Source: Lunularia cruciata (Eukaryota > Streptophyta > Marchantiopsida > Lunulariales > Lunulariaceae). Taken from it: DNA of 64,000 nt. The translations under genes and the position numbers were made by a program. The stretch is taken from the NCBI GenBank assembly GCA_948567375.1, contig OX419762.1:52805034-52869033 (forward strand), written 5' to 3'. Positions 58,381 to 64,000 of the stretch are shown here, in pieces; position 1 is the stretch's first letter; each line of letters begins with the position of its first letter. The notes beneath the pieces are model-generated. The model was not told where the DNA came from. It searched no databases and saw nothing but the letters and a program-made list of their open reading frames with translations.

Positions 58381-60881
58381 CAAAAGGTGGAGTTTGTTAT
58401 GTTTGGCTTGCTATAAGTGACTTGCTTGATCAAGAGCAAGAGAAAAACTTGACTGATGGAAAATCCTTATTGTATCAGGCAATGATGCGCAATCACTTGT
58501 TTAGATATATATTCAGTCAGTTCTAAGGTTGAGTATTATAGTGACTAGATATATTGAGTGGTCAATACTCATGAAGTCTTGCAAGTCTATATTCAGGAGT
58601 TTAGATGGATGATAGAGGGACTATCCTTGTGTTTGTGTCTATATATATGTAATTGAAATAAAGGTTTGAAGGCTGGTGTGAGCCTATTTCAGCCGTAGAG
58701 GTAGCTTCCAAGACAAAGAGTGAACCACATCATTTCCTATTAGTCCTCTGATTTATGTTTAATAGGCCTTATGATGTGCTATTGCAAGAGGTTCTTGGGA
58801 CTATATTTTCTAACAGCCTTCACTCTCGTAACTAGTATTATTGCTATCGAGTAGGGTAGTGACGAGCAACCTAACCTATCATCACAACACGCCCTCTTGG
58901 TCTATTGGTCATCACTTCCAGTATTACCAAGGAGAAATACATAGTACTCCTAGAAGGGAAGAACCTAAGCGCAACACATGCACACCAATCCAAACTAACT
59001 GGGCATACAAACAAGCATGCAAGCACAGAGAGGATCCAATCACAAGAATATGATAACAATTCTTTGTGCTTTTTGTTGGAAAAGAGCTTTAGAGCCTTCT
59101 TGCGCTGTCAATAAGCTAATTTCAACTTGTGTTCCAAGTCTACTCCAATTTGTACTTTAGCTATGTCTTCTTGATGGGGAAAACTTTGTGCAGCTTATAT
59201 AAACATAACATTTCTTTTATAGCTTGGATTCAAGTGTTCTAGGATTCATTGGAAAGCCTGTAAGATAAGCTTTCCAATAATATAAAATATGACTCACTAA
59301 AATCATTACAACTCCCCTCACAAGCTCACAAATGTGGCTAGGTTTTTGCAACTTTTACCCTAATTTTGAAATCCCTATTTTAGGGTTTGCTCCTGATTCT
59401 TGGCAAATTTTATGTAGATTTCTAATTCAAAAGTATACTTGATCCTCACAAACACTTTGGAAACTTGAAACCCTAATCATACTCACAAGATAGGAGAATT
59501 GACATCCAATCAAGATAAAAGATAAAATTGTTCTACTAAGCTTATGATAGTATTTGCAGTAGAATGTTTTGCATCAGATCTAACTCTCCATAGACCTAGA
59601 GCCAACCAAAATTTTCACAATAGCTGGTTGTGTTTTTTTCTAAATTCTTGCAAATTTTTGTAGCCAAATCCAACCCTAGTCTCTTGATGTGGATCAATTT
59701 CTGAGTTGTACTAACTTGTGAGCTCTACAGACCCAGGTATACTTGATCCAAGACCTTAAATTCTCTATTTGAAGAATTCACATGAAACCTTTGCAAAAAG
59801 GTGTGAAACCTAACCAATAACAAGATTGGAAATTTTCATAAGCTAACTCAAACCACAACTTGGGGAGTGACCAAAACTCCAAACTTGATCATTAGCTCTT
59901 CTCCAACACCTTACATCTCGAAAGCTTCAACTTCAATCAATCAGAGATTTGATTTGAGATTGATCCAAAACTAAAATTTCTTGTGCTCAGAGCTATAAAA
60001 ACTCTGTCTATCATTGATAGAGCACAAGAATGTTTCAAGAAGCTCTCCCAATTGCCTACTTTGTGCTCTTGGATATGAATTCCACCCCCCTTGACTCAAT
60101 TGATGATATCACTCTCAAAATCTGCTCAAATCATCTGATTTTAGTCTTGAGATTGTAGCCTATCAGCTCCTCTCTCCAACTGTGGTCTTAAATCTTAAAT
60201 GCACTCCCCAAACTCCCTCAATGGTAAAAAAACTCTAGACTCCTTCTCTTGGGACCCTTGGATCTCTTGGGATCTCTTGGAAATTTGTCTTGTACTTTCT
60301 TCACTTTTTGACAAATGGACCACACAACTCCACCTTGAAGTTTATGAGCAAAAATTCAGGCATTCATCAACTATATAAGCACATAGATTATCAAGTCCTA
60401 GACATGTTGATAAGTAAGCACCGAAAGGACAATAGGATCCGGGTTTCCCATCATTGACTCCATGAATACCGCCCTGAAATGTGCCACCATCTAGTCCCGT
60501 AAGCCGCCTTGGTGTAAAATTTGAAGTCTGATGAGAAAGGATTTGGAAATGGCAGATCAGGAGCATGGGACATCTCATGCTCAAATCCTCCTCCAATGTT
60601 CTAACATTCGCGCTCTGCTACAACTCTCACTCCCAACGTCCTCCTCCTCCTCAAGACTCCTTGACTCCACCTTTTGTCTCTCCATTCTCTCTCACCTATA
60701 TACATTAGAGCCCTCAAGCATGATAAGATTGTAACCCACATGGCCAATCGCATACATGACCATAAATTGCTCACATGGCAATGTTTCATCCGTCAGCTTT
60801 ATCACACAACCTACTCCACTAATATAGAGATAAACTATGATAAGTCACTTTTTTACGGGCTATGCAAACCACAACATGACA

Positions 60882-62621
60882 CCGGCAGAATGCAACAATC
60901 ACACCACAAAACAAGAAGAGTTGGCCATTGTCCTTGCAACCAAGCATTGGAAGCACTATCTTGGCAAGAAGGCATTTGTAGTGTAGATAGACTACAAACC
61001 TCTAGTCTACCACAAGATGCATAAAGATCTATCTCATCACCAGATTTGATGGGCATAGTGGCAAATGATTCAACATGACAATCACCTATGTGGAAGGCAA
61101 GAAGCAACTTGCAAATGCATTCACTTGAATGACAAAGGGAAAAAATTTAGTGGCAAAGGTCAACATGAACCCTGAATTCTGGCCAAAGATTGTGGCTTCT
61201 ACAAAAATTGATCCCCAGATTATAAGAGCTCAATCATCCAAAGGTGTTACCAACACCCAAGGACTCACCTTTCTTGATGGTAGATTATAGATTGCAAATG
61301 CTACAAAACTACACACCACCATTCTAGCGGAATGTCATGATTCTACCTTTGCAAATCATGTTGGAATGGACAAGACCTTGGATCCAATCCAAAACCATTA
61401 CTATTGGCCTAAGATGAGCAACAATATGCTGGAATATGTTTGGAGCTACCTACTCTGTCAACAAAACAAAGCTTCTAATCAAGCTCCTACAGGACTCCTT
61501 CAACCCCTCCCTACTACTACATAATGTTAGGAATAGGTGAGTATGGATCTAGTCTATGATTGCCCAAGACCACTTGAGGTCTTGGGCAACTCCATTGTAG
61601 TCTTTGTTGACCAACTTAGCAAAATGATTCATATACAGGATACCACCAAGGGCATGACCGCTCCACAACTAGCTCAATTGTACTTAGATGCACTCTTCTT
61701 TCATCATGGCCTATCTTGAGTGCTCATCATCAATAGAGGCACTCACTTCACTACTTTGTTTTTGCAAACACTCTTTGTTTTCTTCAAAACCAAGTTGGCC
61801 ATATCCATGGCTTACCACTCATAGACCGATAGACAAATAGAGCAGGCAAATTGCACTATTGAAGAAATGTTGTGAGGCTTCACCTTAGATGAGCAAGAGA
61901 GGTGAGACACCTTACTTCCATTGGTGGAATTTTCTTACAATAATTTAGTGAATGCATCCACCTAAGTCATTCCATTCTTCCTCATGTATGGCAAATATCT
62001 CCTCACACCTTCAAGTTTGATGAAGATCTGTCCGGTGGCTACCAAGGTTGACATAGTCAACAACTTTGTTTTTAGAATCCAATAGGGTGTAGAGAGTGTC
62101 AAACATAGGTTGTAGATTGTCCAAAATCAATAAAAGCAATATGCCAATGCACACTATAGGCACATGGAGTTCAATGTTGGGGATCATGTGGCTGTTAACA
62201 ACCAACCTCATATTAGTTGACCTTCATAAGCTTAGACCTCATTTTATTGGGCCTTTTTCCATTCTTTGTTGAGTCAACATTGTGGCCTATCACCTCAAGC
62301 TACCACCACACATGAAGATTTATCCAATGTTCCATGTTTCCTTACTATGCAGATATGCCCTCCAATTGGGCCATTGTCATTCCATACAAGACATTTGACA
62401 CTTGTCTGACATTCGTTGATGGCACGGAGGAATATGAAGTAGAACGTATTCTCCAGAAATGCATTTGTGGTACTTGCTATCCGTGGATGGACTATCTTGT
62501 ATAATGGAAAGGTAACCCACTATATGAGACGACCTGGGAGGCAGTTGCCAACTTGACACATGCTCCGGTGTTGGTGCAATCTTTTGAGCAACAACTTTCC
62601 AGCGAGGACGTTGCATTTTAA
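60882..62621 (+). pseudogene. G2 RNase H remainder, integrase and chromodomain, broken
   Basis: RNase H: PAECNNHTTKQEELAIVLA and KHWKHYLGKKAF from 60884. Integrase: zinc module ECHDSTFANHVGMDKT near 61331 and LLCQQ near 61456, core SMDLVYDCP near 61537 (first D kept), LIINRGTHFTT near 61726 (second D changed to N), TDRQIEQAN near 61828 (E kept). The C-terminal chromodomain spans about 62424-62556: EYEVERILQKC, then DYLV-stop-WKGNPLYETTWEAVANL, with the stop replacing one residue of the usual LVKWKG. The frame ends at 62621. Many stops elsewhere. Confidence 0.87.
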
Positions 62622-62737
62622 AAGGGAGATTTGTAATACCAATAGCTAGACATATGATCTAGAGGTGAAATTTGGTTTGATAACATCTAGAAGGATGTTA
62701 TACATGATAGACTAAAAAGATCAAATAGAGGTATCAG
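62621..62737 (+). repeat. G2 polypurine tract and truncated 3' LTR
   Basis: AAAGGGAGAT at 62621-62630 precedes TGTAATACCAATAGC at 62632, matching the 5' LTR start at 32967. Only about 106 bp of the 740-bp LTR remain; the sequence then switches to U-family DNA at 62738. Confidence 0.88.
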
Positions 62738-62769
62738 CTCGTCATTTCAGCTTAATTTCAATTATCAAT

Positions 62770-63379
<610 letters not shown>

Positions 63380-63742
63380 CAAAGCAATTTTGACTGAGGA
63401 AATTGTACCTTTAGTGGAGGGGTGGAATGCATTTCAGAGGTGAAGTCACTTTGTGGTGAAGGAGTCTTCTTCAAAGTAATTAAATCATCACAATCTGGAA
63501 AGGTATCAATTTGGAAAGATTTGGAGAATCTTGATTATGGGTGTTGTTATTTGTGACAAGATTGCAAGTTGAGCACTTGTTACTCTCTTTTGGATGTGGT
63601 TTCTACCCAAGAGACTAAAGACACAACCAAGAACTGCTTTCTTAATTTTACTTTGTATTTGACCATTCTTGACTCATATCTCCATGGGAATGAACTATTA
63701 CTTACTAATTACCACAAAAATTATACTTGTTGGATTGTCATA

Positions 63743-64000
63743 TGCTTTTTGGTGCCATTGTCAAGGATGCAAATCTCAAGAGTAGAAGAATACAAAACCA
63801 AATTTTAAGTTGATTGTCCATCAAATATGAATGTCTACATTGAGAGAATAATAAGAGAGAGGGCTTGTAGACAAAATTTACAAGGTGAAGAAGAAGAACG
63901 CCAAAAGCCAATTCACTACTAAAGAATTTGAGAAGGAGGTGTTGGATTTACAACTACTTCACAAAGTACAAGAAGCCTTGTGAGAACTCAAACAAAAGAA
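63743..64000 (+). other. Possible primer-binding site and start of an element's internal region
   Basis: Directly after the U-unit end comes tgctttttggtgccattgtc; TGGTGCCATTGTC starts about 8 bp in (63750). It resembles the TGGCGCCGTTG-type primer sites of some plant gypsy groups after CpG decay. The rest is a short lysine/glutamate-rich stretch with no recognised domain and runs off the window. Confidence 0.45.

Larger units (their letters stand above)
53932..58815 (+). mobile_element. C1: Ty1/copia element, nearly complete but coding-broken
   Basis: LTRs 53932-54357 and 58395-58815, both beginning TGTTATGTTTGGCTTGC and ending CTAACA. Target duplication CCTTC (53927-53931, and 58817-58821 after one extra base). 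Primer site TGGTATCAAAGC at 54360-54371, one base off the initiator Met complement; polypurine stretch AAAGGTGGAGTT just before 58395. Order gag, protease, integrase, RT, RNase H is that of Ty1/copia. The left LTR has a (TG)n(TA)n expansion near 54163-54190. LTR copies differ by an estimated several percent or more. Confidence 0.93.
41557..60881 (-). mobile_element. G3: minus-strand Ty3/gypsy element with ~2.2-kb LTRs
   Basis: Right LTR (5', 53805-60881, split by copia), short leader (53745-53804), U6, gag (about 49970-48590), protease (about 48130-47980), RNase H and integrase (47760-45797), polypurine tract (45698-45714), U5, left LTR (3', 41557-43777). The reverse transcriptase palm is missing; a 44-bp inverted repeat lies at that point. 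It splits the RNase H of G2. Possible target duplication ACCAA (41552-41556) and ACCGG (overlapping 60881), differing by two G-to-A changes. Confidence 0.85.
53805..60881 (-). repeat. G3 5' LTR, interrupted by the copia element
   Basis: Right-hand copy of the G3 LTR. It starts (plus strand) TGTACTTTTCTTTTCTC at 53805 and ends ACATGACA at 60881; the segment 53932-58815 is the copia insertion. Both LTRs contain the stretch around gatcctcacaa and gatagagcacaa. Visible differences are frequent, so G3 is not young. Confidence 0.87.
32967..62737 (+). mobile_element. G2: plus-strand Ty3/gypsy chromovirus, heavily nested
   Basis: In order: 5' LTR with U4 inside, primer site (37414-37425), gag (about 37980-39771), protease (39860-40210), RT (40440-41500) and start of RNase H, then G3 inserted at 41557-60881, then the rest of RNase H, integrase, chromodomain (60882-62621), polypurine tract and the first 106 bp of the 3' LTR (62632-62737). 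The RNase H reads across the gap: FSQKLLP before, PAECNNHTTKQEELAIV after. Domain order plus terminal chromodomain identify a chromovirus. All genes carry many stops. Confidence 0.88.

Noticed and set aside
41557-60881. U5 or U6 as the LTRs of G3
   Set aside because: They are in opposite orientations and U5 has its own perfect target duplication. G3 has its own 2.2-kb LTR pair outside them.

Overview
The window reads as nuclear DNA of a land plant or close streptophyte relative, most likely a non-seed plant (bryophyte, lycophyte or fern grade). The only cellular gene is a nine-exon, minus-strand PHO4-family phosphate transporter (562-4121). It resembles the algal/bryophyte 'PTB' Na+/phosphate symporters more than the plastid PHT2 protein of flowering plants. 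The rest, about 60 kb, is a stack of decayed LTR retrotransposons with no recognisable host gene. I cannot name the species.

Layout. 1-4121: transporter gene and its 3' flank. 4122-10240: gene-free DNA. 10250-13720: remains of a minus-strand Ty3/gypsy element (G0), split by insertion U1 (11024-12973). 15124-17438: insertion U2. 19673-19950: a long (CA)n tract. 20087-32551: minus-strand Ty3/gypsy element G1, split by insertion U3 (25380-28655); its integrase polyprotein ends in a PHD finger. 32967-62737: plus-strand Ty3/gypsy element G2, whose polyprotein ends in a chromodomain. G2 carries U4 (33361-37061) inside its 5' LTR. Its RNase H is split by a second gypsy element, G3 (41557-60881, minus strand, about 2.2 kb LTRs). 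G3 in turn carries U5 (43783-45697), U6 (49971-53744) and a Ty1/copia element (53932-58815). G2 itself lies in another copy of the U family (32552-32966 and 62738-63742).

The most interesting entity is the repeated 'U' family: six copies with both ends plus one split copy. Copies begin TGTG..ACC and end TTGTCACA (or TTGTCATA). Four are flanked by perfect 5-bp target duplications and two by degraded ones. All end-to-end copies share a TATA-like box about 0.7 kb before the 3' end. The split copy is followed by what looks like a decayed primer-binding site. These features make each unit look like a very long solo LTR (1.9-3.8 kb). The long copies carry, upstream of that TATA box (the U3 position of an LTR), a gene of about 780-810 codons for a protein with a conserved 230-residue N-terminal domain, an acidic linker and a long coiled coil. 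Two copies keep the N-terminal part open and one keeps the 367-codon coiled coil open. I recognise no reverse transcriptase, integrase or transposase in it.

All coordinates and motifs were read by eye; element boundaries without a stated target duplication are approximate.
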